Source: DATATV01 sp035551355
GTDB lineage: Bacteria > Actinomycetota > Actinomycetes > Mycobacteriales > Pseudonocardiaceae
NCBI GenBank assembly: GCA_035551355.1
Contig: DASZNF010000130.1
Coordinates: 1 to 53,890, forward strand
Length of the DNA: 53,890 nucleotides
Direction: 5' to 3'
Below the pieces are notes generated by a model. That model was given only the letters and a program-made list of their open reading frames with translations. It searched no databases and was not told where the DNA came from. Both the position numbers and the translations under genes were made by a program. This document shows, piece after piece, positions 31,329 through 39,416 of the stretch. Numbering within the stretch: position 1 is the first letter of the stretch; each line of letters begins with the position of its first letter.

Positions 31329-33457
31329 CGACGCACGATTATCCCACGACCACCGGCCCTTTCCGGGTCGGCATCGACATCGGCGGCACCTTCACCGACG
31401 TGGTCGCGCAGACCGCCAACGGCTTCGTCAGCGCCAAAGTCCCCTCCACCTACCCGGACCCGGCGCCCGCCGTGGCGGCGGCGCTGGAGACCATCCTGAG
31501 CCGCACCGGCCGCAGCGCCGAGGAGATCTCCGCGCTCGCGCACGGCACCACCGTGGCCACCAACGCGGCCATCGAGCGGACCTTCGCCACGGTCGGATTG
31601 CTGACCACACAAGGATTCCGGGACGTGCTGGCCATCGGCAGGCAGACCCGGCCCGAGCTGTACAACCTGCACTACCAGGCCACACCGGCCCTGGTGTCGC
31701 GACGGCTGCGCCGGGAGGTGGCGGAGCGGATCGACTTCCGCGGCGAAGTGCTTGTCGCGCCCCGAAAAGACCAGGTGATCGAGGAAGTCAGGGCGCTGCT
31801 GGCCGATGGCGCCGCGGCGATCTGCGTCTGCTTTCTCAATGCGTACGCCAATTCCGCGCACGAGGACCGGGTCGCCGACTGGCTGCGGGAACGGTTCCCC
31901 GAGGTGCCGGTGTGGACCTCGGCCGGGGTGGTCAGCGAGTTCCGCGAGTACGAGCGGTTCAGCACGACCGCGCTCAACGCCGCGCTCGGCCCGGTGATGA
32001 CGCACTACCTGGCCCGGTTCGCCCGGCAGACCGCGGACACCGGCGTCCCCGGTGAGCCGACGCTGATGCACTCCGCCGGTGGCGTGTCCCGCCTGGACGA
32101 GGCCGCGCAGCGCCCGACCTCCACGCTGCTGTCCGGCCCGGCCGCGGGCGTGCTCGGCGCCGTGCGCATCGGTCGGCAACTGGGCGAGGGCAACCTGCTG
32201 ACCTTCGACATGGGCGGCACCAGCACGGACCTGAGCGTGGTGCGCGAGGGCGAGGCGGAAATGCTGCGGCTGCGCTCGGTCGAGGGCTATCCGGTGCTCG
32301 GCTCGACCCTGGCCATCAGCACCATCGGGGCCGGTGGCGGGTCGATCGCCTGGATCGACCCGGGCGGCCGACTGCGGGTCGGCCCGCGCAGCGCCGGGGC
32401 CCGGCCCGGTCCGGCCGCCTACCGGCATGGCGGCACCGAGCCGACCGTCACCGACGCGCACGTCGTCATCGGCACCCTGCCCGCCGACCTGGAACTGGGC
32501 CAGAGCGTGGTTTTGGACCGGGAAGCCGCGGTCCGGGCCATGACCAGGATCGCCGAACCGCTGGGCCTGAACGTGGTCGAGGCCGCCCGCGCGGTGCTGG
32601 ACGTGGTCAACACCAACATGGCGCTGGCCGCCCGGCAGGCCACGGTGGCCCGCGGGATCGACCCGCGGGACTATCTGCTGGTCGCGTTCGGTGGGGCGGG
32701 CCCGCTGCACGCGGTCGACCTGGCCCGGCAGCTGGGCGTGGACCGGGTGCTGATTCCGGCGACGCCGGGCACCATGTGCGCGCTGGGACTGCTGGTCTCG
32801 GATCTGCGTACCGAGTTCACCCGCACCCGGCTGATCGACGTTACCGCCCAACGACTTCCGGTGATCAACGAGATCTGGGCCGAACTCGGGGAACGGGCCC
32901 GGTCCTGGATCAAGGCGCAGACCCACACCGGCCCCAGCGAACTGAGCTACCGCGCCGATGTGCGCTTCCGCGGCCAGGACCACTCGCTGACCGTGGCCGT
33001 GCCGGCCGCGCCGTGGACCCCGGCCCAGGCCGAGGCGGTGCTCACCGCGTTCCGCCGGGAACACCTGGAGCGCAACGGTTACGCCGCCGAGGACGAGGAC
33101 ATCGAGATCGAGAACTTCCGCGTCCTGCCCAGCATCGGCGTCGGCGGCTCGGCGACAAGCACTGCGGCCCAGCTGATTCCGGTCGGCGGCGAGCGACCGC
33201 CCGAGGCGGCCAGCACCACTCCGATCTGGTGGAGCAACGACCTGGCAGGCCCTACCCCGGTGTTCCACCGCGCCGCACTGCCGCTCGGTACCGAGCTGCC
33301 CGGGCCCGCGCTGGTGTTGCAGGAGGACACCACGCTGGTGGTGCCGCCGGGCGCCTCGGTCACCGTCCAGCCGGACGGCAGCCTGGTCTGCGCGGCCTGG
33401 GCGCTGGACGAGGCGGGGGCGCTGCTGCCCGCCGGTGAACCGGTGGCGGGCTCGTGA
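31325..33457 (+). CDS. Hydantoinase A/5-oxoprolinase alpha-type subunit
   Basis: 710 residues, GTG 31325 overlapping the upstream stop. ASKHA-type ATPase fold with GIDIGGTFTDVVAQ at the N-terminus, AHGTTVATNAAIERT, HSAGGV, LLSGPAAGVLGAV, TFDMGGTSTDLSVV and AFGGAGPLHAVDLARQLGV, all classic for HyuA. It would phosphorylate or hydrolyse ATP to drive ring opening by the beta subunit. The downstream flavoprotein suggests that the product is an N-methyl or secondary amino acid such as sarcosine (inference). Confidence 0.92.
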   Translation: MTTHDYPTTTGPFRVGIDIGGTFTDVVAQTANGFVSAKVPSTYPDPAPAVAAALETILSRTGRSAEEISALAHGTTVATNAAIERTFATVGLLTTQGFRDVLAIGRQTRPELYNLHYQATPALVSRRLRREVAERIDFRGEVLVAPRKDQVIEEVRALLADGAAAICVCFLNAYANSAHEDRVADWLRERFPEVPVWTSAGVVSEFREYERFSTTALNAALGPVMTHYLARFARQTADTGVPGEPTLMHSAGGVSRLDEAAQRPTSTLLSGPAAGVLGAVRIGRQLGEGNLLTFDMGGTSTDLSVVREGEAEMLRLRSVEGYPVLGSTLAISTIGAGGGSIAWIDPGGRLRVGPRSAGARPGPAAYRHGGTEPTVTDAHVVIGTLPADLELGQSVVLDREAAVRAMTRIAEPLGLNVVEAARAVLDVVNTNMALAARQATVARGIDPRDYLLVAFGGAGPLHAVDLARQLGVDRVLIPATPGTMCALGLLVSDLRTEFTRTRLIDVTAQRLPVINEIWAELGERARSWIKAQTHTGPSELSYRADVRFRGQDHSLTVAVPAAPWTPAQAEAVLTAFRREHLERNGYAAEDEDIEIENFRVLPSIGVGGSATSTAAQLIPVGGERPPEAASTTPIWWSNDLAGPTPVFHRAALPLGTELPGPALVLQEDTTLVVPPGASVTVQPDGSLVCAAWALDEAGALLPAGEPVAGS

Positions 33458-34617
33458 GCACCGCCGATGTCGCGATCGTCGGCGGGGGCGTGATCGGCGC
33501 GTCCATCGCCTACCACCTGCGCACACTGGGCGCGAGCTGCGCGCTGATCGACCCGGAGCCGTTCCCGCGTGCTCCCTCGGCCACCTGGGCCAGTGCCGGC
33601 GGGGTCCGCTCGCAGCGGCGCGATCCACGCGAATGGCCACTCACCGTCCGGGCCGCCCAGCGCTGGCCCGGTCTGGCCGAGGAACTGGCGGCCGATCTCG
33701 GGTTCGTCCGCGGCGGTCATCTGCACGTGGTGGACAACCCGGTCGACGCCGAGGCGCTGGACGCCCGCATCGCCGCCGAGCAGCGGGCCGGCATCCGCGT
33801 GGAACGTCTTGGCGCCAAGGAATTGCGCGATCTCGCGCCCGGCATCGACAACACCGCCTGCGCCGCCGCCTACACGGCGGGGGACGGGCAGGCCGATCCG
33901 CAACTGACCGGGACCGCGTTCCGCACCCGCGCCGCCGATCTCGGCGCTGCCATGCATCGCACGCATGCCCGCCGGATCACCGAACAGGGCGGCCGGGTGA
34001 CCGGAGTGGACACCGATGACGGTCACATCGGCGCGGGCACGGTGATCGCCGCCGCCGGATCATGGACGGCCGCGCTGCTGCGGGACTGGGGCATCGAACT
34101 GCCGCTGACCATGCGGATCGCGCAGATGATCCGCACCGAGGCGGCGGCCCCGGCGCTCACACCGACCATCACCTGGGAGGGAAAACGCCTGTCCCTCAAG
34201 CAAATTCCGGCCGGCGACTACCTCATCGGCGGTGGCTGGCAGGGAATCCGGTCGCCGGACCGGCACAGCTACCGGCTGGATCGAGCGGCCGTGCGCGGCA
34301 GCCTGGCCGGGGCCCGGGCGGCGTGGCCGCGGCTGACCGGAATCGGGGTCGCGGCGGTGTGGTGCGGCATGGAGTCCGAGAGCCCTGACGGCGTGCCCTA
34401 CCTGGGCAGTCTGGCTGGACTGGGCGCGCCCGCCGGGCTGCACACCGCGGTCGGATTCTCCGGGCACGGGTTCCAGATCTCCCCGGCGGTCGGCGAGGCC
34501 ATGGCCGCACTGGTCACCGGTGACGAGGCCGGCACCCTGCTCGACGGCCTCGAACCGGCCCGGGTGCTGGCCACACCGGTCCACAATGGCGTGGCTGCGT
34601 GGACCAACGCCGGATAA
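33454..34617 (+). CDS. FAD-dependent amino-acid oxidase/sarcosine-oxidase-like (DAO family)
   Basis: 387 residues, GTG 33454 overlapping hyuA stop. GxGxxG dinucleotide motif in VAIVGGGVIGASIAYHLRTLGASCALIDPEP; then SATWASAGGVRSQRR, GGHLHVV, and TVIAAAGSWTAALLRDWGIELPLT; the C-terminal substrate/FAD part is WCGMESESPDGVPYLG...GLHTAVGFSGHGFQISPAVGEAMAALV, very typical of sarcosine oxidase beta/DAO proteins. Oxidises a secondary or tertiary amino acid; if N-methylated, formaldehyde is a product. Third gene of the IclR operon. Confidence 0.88.
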   Translation: MSTADVAIVGGGVIGASIAYHLRTLGASCALIDPEPFPRAPSATWASAGGVRSQRRDPREWPLTVRAAQRWPGLAEELAADLGFVRGGHLHVVDNPVDAEALDARIAAEQRAGIRVERLGAKELRDLAPGIDNTACAAAYTAGDGQADPQLTGTAFRTRAADLGAAMHRTHARRITEQGGRVTGVDTDDGHIGAGTVIAAAGSWTAALLRDWGIELPLTMRIAQMIRTEAAAPALTPTITWEGKRLSLKQIPAGDYLIGGGWQGIRSPDRHSYRLDRAAVRGSLAGARAAWPRLTGIGVAAVWCGMESESPDGVPYLGSLAGLGAPAGLHTAVGFSGHGFQISPAVGEAMAALVTGDEAGTLLDGLEPARVLATPVHNGVAAWTNAG

Positions 34618-34728
34618 CCACGCGAGTTCACCCGTGTATCCCCGATCAGAGGCGCCAGTCCGAACAAACCCTTACGGTTACCACCGATCCGCTCGTGCGG
34701 AACCGACGCCGCACGGAGAGGAGCCACC

Positions 34729-36051
34729 ATGCCGGCTGAGGAATCACTCGTAGGAACGCAGGTCGACGTCGCCGGGCCGAGCCCGGACGTCGTGACGTCC
34801 CACGGTCTGCGGCGCACCATCGTCACGGTCGCCGCGGGCAATCTCCTGGAGTGGTACGACTTCGGGATCTACGGCTACTTCGCTCTCGTGCTGTCCAAAC
34901 AGTTCTTTCCCGGCGGCGCCGCGCTTCTGTTGACCTTCGCCACCTTCGGCGTCGGCTTCCTGGCCCGCCCGCTGGGCGGCGTGGTGTTCGGGCACATCGG
35001 CGACCGCTACGGACGGCAGCGCGCACTGTTCCTGTCCGTGCTCGGCATGGCCGGCGGCACGTTCCTGATGGGCTGCCTGCCCAACTTCGCGCACATCGGC
35101 TACGCGGCGCCCGTCATCCTGACCGTGCTGCGGCTGGTGCAGGGCTTCTCCTGCGGCGGCGAATGGGCCGGTTCGGCCGCTTACATGATCGAGACCGCAC
35201 CGGCCGAGCGGCGCGGATTCGCGGGCAGCTGGCAGGAGTTCTCCCTGGTGCTGGCCCTGATGGTCTCCTCAGGCGTCAGCGCGCTGATCAACGGTGTGCT
35301 GCCCGCGCACGCGGTCGCGTCCTGGGGGTGGCGGGTACCGTTCTTCGCCGGGATTCTGATCGCGGTGCCCGCGCTGGTGCTGCGGCTCACCGCCGGGGAG
35401 ACCCCGCTGTTCGAGAGCCTCAAGGCCGAGGAGAAGGTGGCCAGCGCGCCGCTGAAGGAAATCTTCCGCACGACCCGGATTCCGATGCTGAAGGCCGCCG
35501 GGTTCGCCATGCTGTTCACCGTCGCCTTCTACCTCCTGCTGACCTACCTGTCGACCTGGCTGGTCACCTCGGCCGGATTCAGCACGACCTTCGCCCTCGT
35601 GGTCGTCACCGTCGAGAACACCGTGCTGGCCGTGCTGATCCCGTTCACCGGCGCCTGGTCGGACCGGATCGGCCGGAAACCGTTGCTGCTGGCCTCCTGC
35701 GGCCTGTTCGCGGTGCTGTCCTATCCGATGTTCCTGTTGATGCGGCACGCTTCGGCGGCCGGGGTGCTGGCGCTGGCGGTGCTGTTCGCGGTCATCCTGT
35801 CGCTGTTCTCCGGGCCCGGCCCGTCCGCGCTGGCCGAGCTGTTCCCGACCCGGGTGCGTTACACCGCGATGTCCATTCCGTACCAGACGGTCATCGCGAT
35901 CTGCGGCGGGTTCGCCCCGTTCATCGCGACCCTGCTGATCCAGTGGACCCACCAGGCTTCCGCACCGTCCTGGTACCTGGTGCTGTCCGCGGTGGTCACC
36001 TTCGTCGCGGTGGCGACCTTCGCCGAGACCGCGCGAAAGCCGCTGACGTGA
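34729..36051 (+). CDS. MFS transporter, metabolite:H+ symporter (MHS) family
   Basis: 440 residues, about 12 membrane helices; ATG 34729 follows GGAGAGGAG. The start region VTVAAGNLLEWYDFGIYGYFALVLSKQFFP is the MHS signature shared with ProP (proline/betaine) and ShiA; PLGGVVFGHIGDRYGRQRAL and RLVQGFSCGGEWAGSAAYMIE follow. Substrate may be a betaine, proline-like compound or organic acid, matching the amine-oxidising flavoproteins on both sides. Confidence 0.92.
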   Translation: MPAEESLVGTQVDVAGPSPDVVTSHGLRRTIVTVAAGNLLEWYDFGIYGYFALVLSKQFFPGGAALLLTFATFGVGFLARPLGGVVFGHIGDRYGRQRALFLSVLGMAGGTFLMGCLPNFAHIGYAAPVILTVLRLVQGFSCGGEWAGSAAYMIETAPAERRGFAGSWQEFSLVLALMVSSGVSALINGVLPAHAVASWGWRVPFFAGILIAVPALVLRLTAGETPLFESLKAEEKVASAPLKEIFRTTRIPMLKAAGFAMLFTVAFYLLLTYLSTWLVTSAGFSTTFALVVVTVENTVLAVLIPFTGAWSDRIGRKPLLLASCGLFAVLSYPMFLLMRHASAAGVLALAVLFAVILSLFSGPGPSALAELFPTRVRYTAMSIPYQTVIAICGGFAPFIATLLIQWTHQASAPSWYLVLSAVVTFVAVATFAETARKPLT

Positions 36052-37223
36052 CCGGCCCGGCGCCGCGTGTCGCGGTCATCGGCGCGGGCATCATCGGGTC
36101 GGCCGTGGCCCGGCAGTTCGCCTTGCACGGAGCCGAAGTGTGGCTGCTGGACCGCGACGATCGGGCCGACGCCACCACCCGTGTCTCGTTCGCCTGGCTC
36201 AACGCGCACCGCAAACGCGAGCCTGACTACCACCGGCTCAACGTGGCCGGCATGGCCGAGCACCACGCTCTGGCCGCGGAACTCGATCCGCACCGGCGCT
36301 GGCATTTCCCGACCGGCCACCTGGAATATGCGACCGGCCCGGACCACGCCGACCGCCTCGCGCAGGACGTGGAAGCGTTGCGGGAACTGGACTATCCCGC
36401 GCGATGGGTGAGCCGCGAGTGGGCTCAGGCCCACGAACCCTGGGTGCGTGTTCCGGAGAGCGCCGAGGCCGCTTTCTTCGCCAGCGAAGGATTCGTCCTG
36501 CCCGGCGTGCTCAACGACGCGCTGATCGATCACGCCCGAGCCCTCGGCGTTGACGTCGGGCTGCACTCGGAAGTATTCGGAATCGCCGACCACGACACGC
36601 ACGTTTCCGTTGTGCGGGCCGGGTTTCCTCAGCTGCGGGTGGATCAGGTGGTGATCTGCGCGGGCCGGTGGACCGAGAGGCTGACCGCTGGGCTGGGATT
36701 GCCGGTGCCGTTGGTCGCGGCTGACGGTCCGGCCTCCGCGGCCACGGCGTTCCAGGCCCGCACCGCGCCGTTGCCGATCGACATCACCGGCGTGGTCACC
36801 ACCTCGGCCGGGAACTTCCGGCCGGATGTCGGTGGCCGAGTGGTGTTCCAGGCCCACGATCTGGACGCCGAAGCCGATCCGAACACGCCCGCCCCGGCGC
36901 ACGTCACCGAGGAAATGCAACGTCGCCTGAGCGGAATCCTGCGCACCGCAGGGCAATCCGTCGAGGTGGAGAGCGCGACGGTCGGCAAGCGGGCGCTGCC
37001 GGTCGACGGTGTGCCCATTGCCGGATATGTCGATCCGCGCCGGGCGGTGTATGCGGTGGCCACGCACAGCGGCGTCACGCTCGGCCCGCTGCTCGGCCGG
37101 CTCGTCGCCGAGGAAGTGCTGACCGGCCGGAAAACCCCGCTGCTGCAACCGTTCCGGCCGGACCGGTTCGTCGACCGCGAGGTCGCGCCGGTGGAGAAGT
37201 CGCTGGTACAGGGTGGAGATTAG
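36048..37223 (+). CDS. Second FAD-dependent DAO-family oxidoreductase
   Basis: 391 residues, GTG 36048 overlapping the transporter stop (GTGA). VAVIGAGIIGSAVARQFALHGAEVWLLDRD gives the FAD motif; then TTRVSFAWLNAHRKREPDYHRLN, VVICAGRWTERLTAGLGLPV, and a shortened C-terminal GKRALPVDGVPIAGYVDPRRAVYAVATHSGVTLGPLLGRLVAEEVL. Only about a third matches the first flavoprotein by eye, so it is not a recent duplicate. Coupled to the MHS transporter, it likely oxidises the imported amine. Its stop overlaps the convergent TetR stop by 4 bp. Confidence 0.85.
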   Translation: MTGPAPRVAVIGAGIIGSAVARQFALHGAEVWLLDRDDRADATTRVSFAWLNAHRKREPDYHRLNVAGMAEHHALAAELDPHRRWHFPTGHLEYATGPDHADRLAQDVEALRELDYPARWVSREWAQAHEPWVRVPESAEAAFFASEGFVLPGVLNDALIDHARALGVDVGLHSEVFGIADHDTHVSVVRAGFPQLRVDQVVICAGRWTERLTAGLGLPVPLVAADGPASAATAFQARTAPLPIDITGVVTTSAGNFRPDVGGRVVFQAHDLDAEADPNTPAPAHVTEEMQRRLSGILRTAGQSVEVESATVGKRALPVDGVPIAGYVDPRRAVYAVATHSGVTLGPLLGRLVAEEVLTGRKTPLLQPFRPDRFVDREVAPVEKSLVQGGD

Positions 37224-37813
37224 TCCTTCTTACGGCAGCTCTCCGCGCACATGCCGCGCCACAACAGATCCGCGAGCTTGGCGGCCTGGCGGGCCCAGTC
37301 GCCGTCCGGGTCGAGGTGCAGCAGGCCGCTGAGGCCGCGCAGCACGGTGTCCGCGTCGAGGTCGGCCCGCATGGTGCCGGCCTCGACGTTGGCCCGTAAC
37401 AGGGTGCCGACCGCGGCCGAGATCGACCGCATCGCGACCGCGGGCAGTTCACCCTGTGCGGCCGTCGCCGTGGCCAGGGCCTTGGCCAGGCCGCGCTTGG
37501 TCATCATGTAGTGCGCCAGGTGATCGGTGGCCCAGACCCGGAACGCGTCCTGCGGGCTGCGCCGGGCCAGCAGCCCCGGCACGACCTCGACCAGGTGGCG
37601 CACCTCGCGCTCGTACACGGCGAGGATGAGCGCCTCAGGGGTGGGGAAGTGCCGGTACACGGTGCCGACGCCGACCTCGGCCCGCTTGGCGATAGCGTTG
37701 AACGACACCTCGCCCGAGCCCGAACCGGCCAGCGTCTCGGCCGCGACGGCGAGGATGCGCTCGTGGTTGCGCCGGGTGTCCGCGCGGCGCGGGCTGACCG
37801 ATCCCGTCGTCAT
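37220..37813 (-). CDS. TetR-family transcriptional regulator
   Basis: 197 residues. HTH: HERILAVAAETLAGSGSGEVSFNAIAKRAEVGVGTVYRHFPTPEALILAVYEREV. The C-terminal region resembles the SbtR-like group (LLRANVEAGTMRADLDADTVLRGLSGLL). Divergent from the aldehyde oxidoreductase genes; likely their repressor. Ends with basic CRKKD over the 3' end of the flavoprotein gene. Confidence 0.92.
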   Translation of the reverse strand: MTTGSVSPRRADTRRNHERILAVAAETLAGSGSGEVSFNAIAKRAEVGVGTVYRHFPTPEALILAVYEREVRHLVEVVPGLLARRSPQDAFRVWATDHLAHYMMTKRGLAKALATATAAQGELPAVAMRSISAAVGTLLRANVEAGTMRADLDADTVLRGLSGLLHLDPDGDWARQAAKLADLLWRGMCAESCRKKD

Positions 37814-37843
37814 CGTCCCTCCCGGTCCGTCGGTGCTGGCCCC

Positions 37844-37875
37844 TAACGTTAACCCTTGACCTGGAGTTACTCCGG
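37844..37875. promoter_or_regulatory. Candidate TetR operator
   Basis: TAACGTTA (37844-37851) is a palindrome, and GTTAAC (37848-37853) is echoed by AGTTAC (37867-37872) in inverted sense, 30-60 bases before the tetR start. The dehydrogenase operon begins 150 bases further right. Confidence 0.45.
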
Positions 37876-38017
37876 GGGCGGACGTCGTTTGCGAAGCGGA
37901 TTGTTATCCGCTAGCCTCGGCGACGAGCTGTAGCCGACCATTGTCCGGCTGCGCTCCGGCCGGCCCGTCGCGGGTCGCCACCATGGAACTTCTCTGCGGT
38001 CAGGGGATAGAGATTCA

Positions 38018-38470
38018 GTGGACATCGCACTGGAAGTCAATGGCAGGACGGAAGAACTCAGTATCGATCCGGGGGTGACGCTGCTGGACGCGCTGCGGGA
38101 ACGGCTGGACATCACCGGGCCGAAGAAGGGCTGCGATCGCGGCCAGTGCGGCGCCTGCACGGTGCACGTCGGCGGCCGGCCGGTGTTGTCGTGTCTGACG
38201 CTGGCCGCCACCGTGACCAAGCCAGTGGCCACCATCGAGTCGCTGGCCGACGGCGAGGAACTGCACCCGGTGCAGCAGGCGTTCGTCGACCAGGACGCGC
38301 TGCAGTGCGGGTTCTGCACCTCCGGCCAGATCATGTCCGCGGTCGCGGCGGTCGAGCAGGACGTCGAGGACGTGCGGGAATTCATGTCCGGCAATCTCTG
38401 CCGCTGCTCGGCGTACCCGAACATCGTGGCAGCCGTGGAACAGGTGAGGCAGGCCAATGCGACCGTTTGA
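38018..38470 (+). CDS. [2Fe-2S] subunit of molybdenum aldehyde oxidoreductase (PaoA/CoxS type)
   Basis: 150 residues, cytosolic by sequence (no Tat signal, unlike E. coli PaoA). The plant-ferredoxin cluster ligands are Cys39, Cys44, Cys47 and Cys59 (GCDRGQCGACTVHV...SCLT); the second cluster uses Cys97, Cys100, Cys128 and Cys130 (QCGFCTSGQ...NLCRCSAYPN). It passes electrons from the molybdenum site to FAD. GTG 38018; the next gene overlaps by 14 bases. Confidence 0.93.
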   Translation: MDIALEVNGRTEELSIDPGVTLLDALRERLDITGPKKGCDRGQCGACTVHVGGRPVLSCLTLAATVTKPVATIESLADGEELHPVQQAFVDQDALQCGFCTSGQIMSAVAAVEQDVEDVREFMSGNLCRCSAYPNIVAAVEQVRQANATV

Positions 38471-39416
38471 GCTGACCGCGCCCACCACCGTCGACGACGC
38501 CCTGGCCGGGACCGGCGCCTTCCTGGCCGGCGGCACCACGCTGGTCGACCTGATGAAGCTGGATGTCCTGACGCCGCAACACGTCCAGGACATCAACGGG
38601 CTTCCGCTGCACGGCATCGACACCACCGACGGGCTGCGCTTCGGCGCCCTGGAACGGATGGGCGACATCGCCGCGCATCCCGGCGTGTATCCGGTGATCT
38701 CCCGGGCCCTGCTGCTGTCGGCCTCCCAGCAGCTGCGCAACATGGCCAGCATCGGCGGCAACCTGATGCAGCGCACCCGGTGCACCTACTTCCGCGATGT
38801 GGCCATGCCGTGCAACCGGCGCGACCCGGGCAGCGGCTGCCCGGCCGTGTCCGGCGCCAACCGGATGCACGCGATCCTGGGCGCCAGCGATTCCTGTGTC
38901 GCCACGCACGCCAGCGATGTCGCGGTCGCCCTGGTCGCGCTGGACGCGCAGGTCCGGCTGACCGGCAACGACGGCGAGCGCACCGTGGCGCTGGCCGACT
39001 TCTACCGGCAGCCCGGCGACACCCCGAACGTCGAGCACGATCTGCGGCCCGGTGAGCTGATCAGCGAGGTGATCGTGCCGCGGCTGGACTGGGCCATCCG
39101 GTCCACCTACGTCAAGGTGCGCGACCGCCAGTCCTACGAGTTCGCGCTGTGCTCGGCCGCGGTCGCGCTGGACATCGCCGACGGGGTGATCGCCGACGCG
39201 CGGGTCGCGGTCGGCGGCGTGGCCACTGTGCCGTGGCGGCTGCGCGACGTCGAGGCCGCACTGCGCGGCCGCCCGGCGACGGAGGAGTCGTTCACCGAAG
39301 CGGCATCCGTGGCCACCGAAGGCGCGAAACCGTTGGCGGAGAACGGTTTCAAGCTGTCCTTGTTGCCCAGGACGATCGTCCGGGCACTGCTGGAAGTCAC
39401 CGAGGGGAGCCGCTGA
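38457..39416 (+). CDS. FAD subunit with extra [4Fe-4S] insert (PaoB type)
   Basis: 319 residues of the CO-dehydrogenase flavoprotein family. FAD-binding AGGTTLVDLMKL and SIGGNLMQRTRC are present. Unlike CoxM or xanthine dehydrogenase it has the insert RTRCTYFRDVAMPCNRRDPGSGC with Cys109, Cys119, Cys128 and a fourth Cys147 (SDSCVATHASD), the [4Fe-4S] ligand pattern of E. coli PaoB and 4-hydroxybenzoyl-CoA reductase beta. That narrows the complex to the PaoABC-type aldehyde oxidoreductases. Overlaps the large subunit by one base (TGATG). Confidence 0.9.
   Translation: MRPFELTAPTTVDDALAGTGAFLAGGTTLVDLMKLDVLTPQHVQDINGLPLHGIDTTDGLRFGALERMGDIAAHPGVYPVISRALLLSASQQLRNMASIGGNLMQRTRCTYFRDVAMPCNRRDPGSGCPAVSGANRMHAILGASDSCVATHASDVAVALVALDAQVRLTGNDGERTVALADFYRQPGDTPNVEHDLRPGELISEVIVPRLDWAIRSTYVKVRDRQSYEFALCSAAVALDIADGVIADARVAVGGVATVPWRLRDVEAALRGRPATEESFTEAASVATEGAKPLAENGFKLSLLPRTIVRALLEVTEGSR

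Noticed and set aside
30947..33640. 897-codon minus-strand frame opposite hydantoinase A
   Set aside because: Antisense shadow; the plus-strand frame has full HyuA motifs and proper overlaps with its neighbours.
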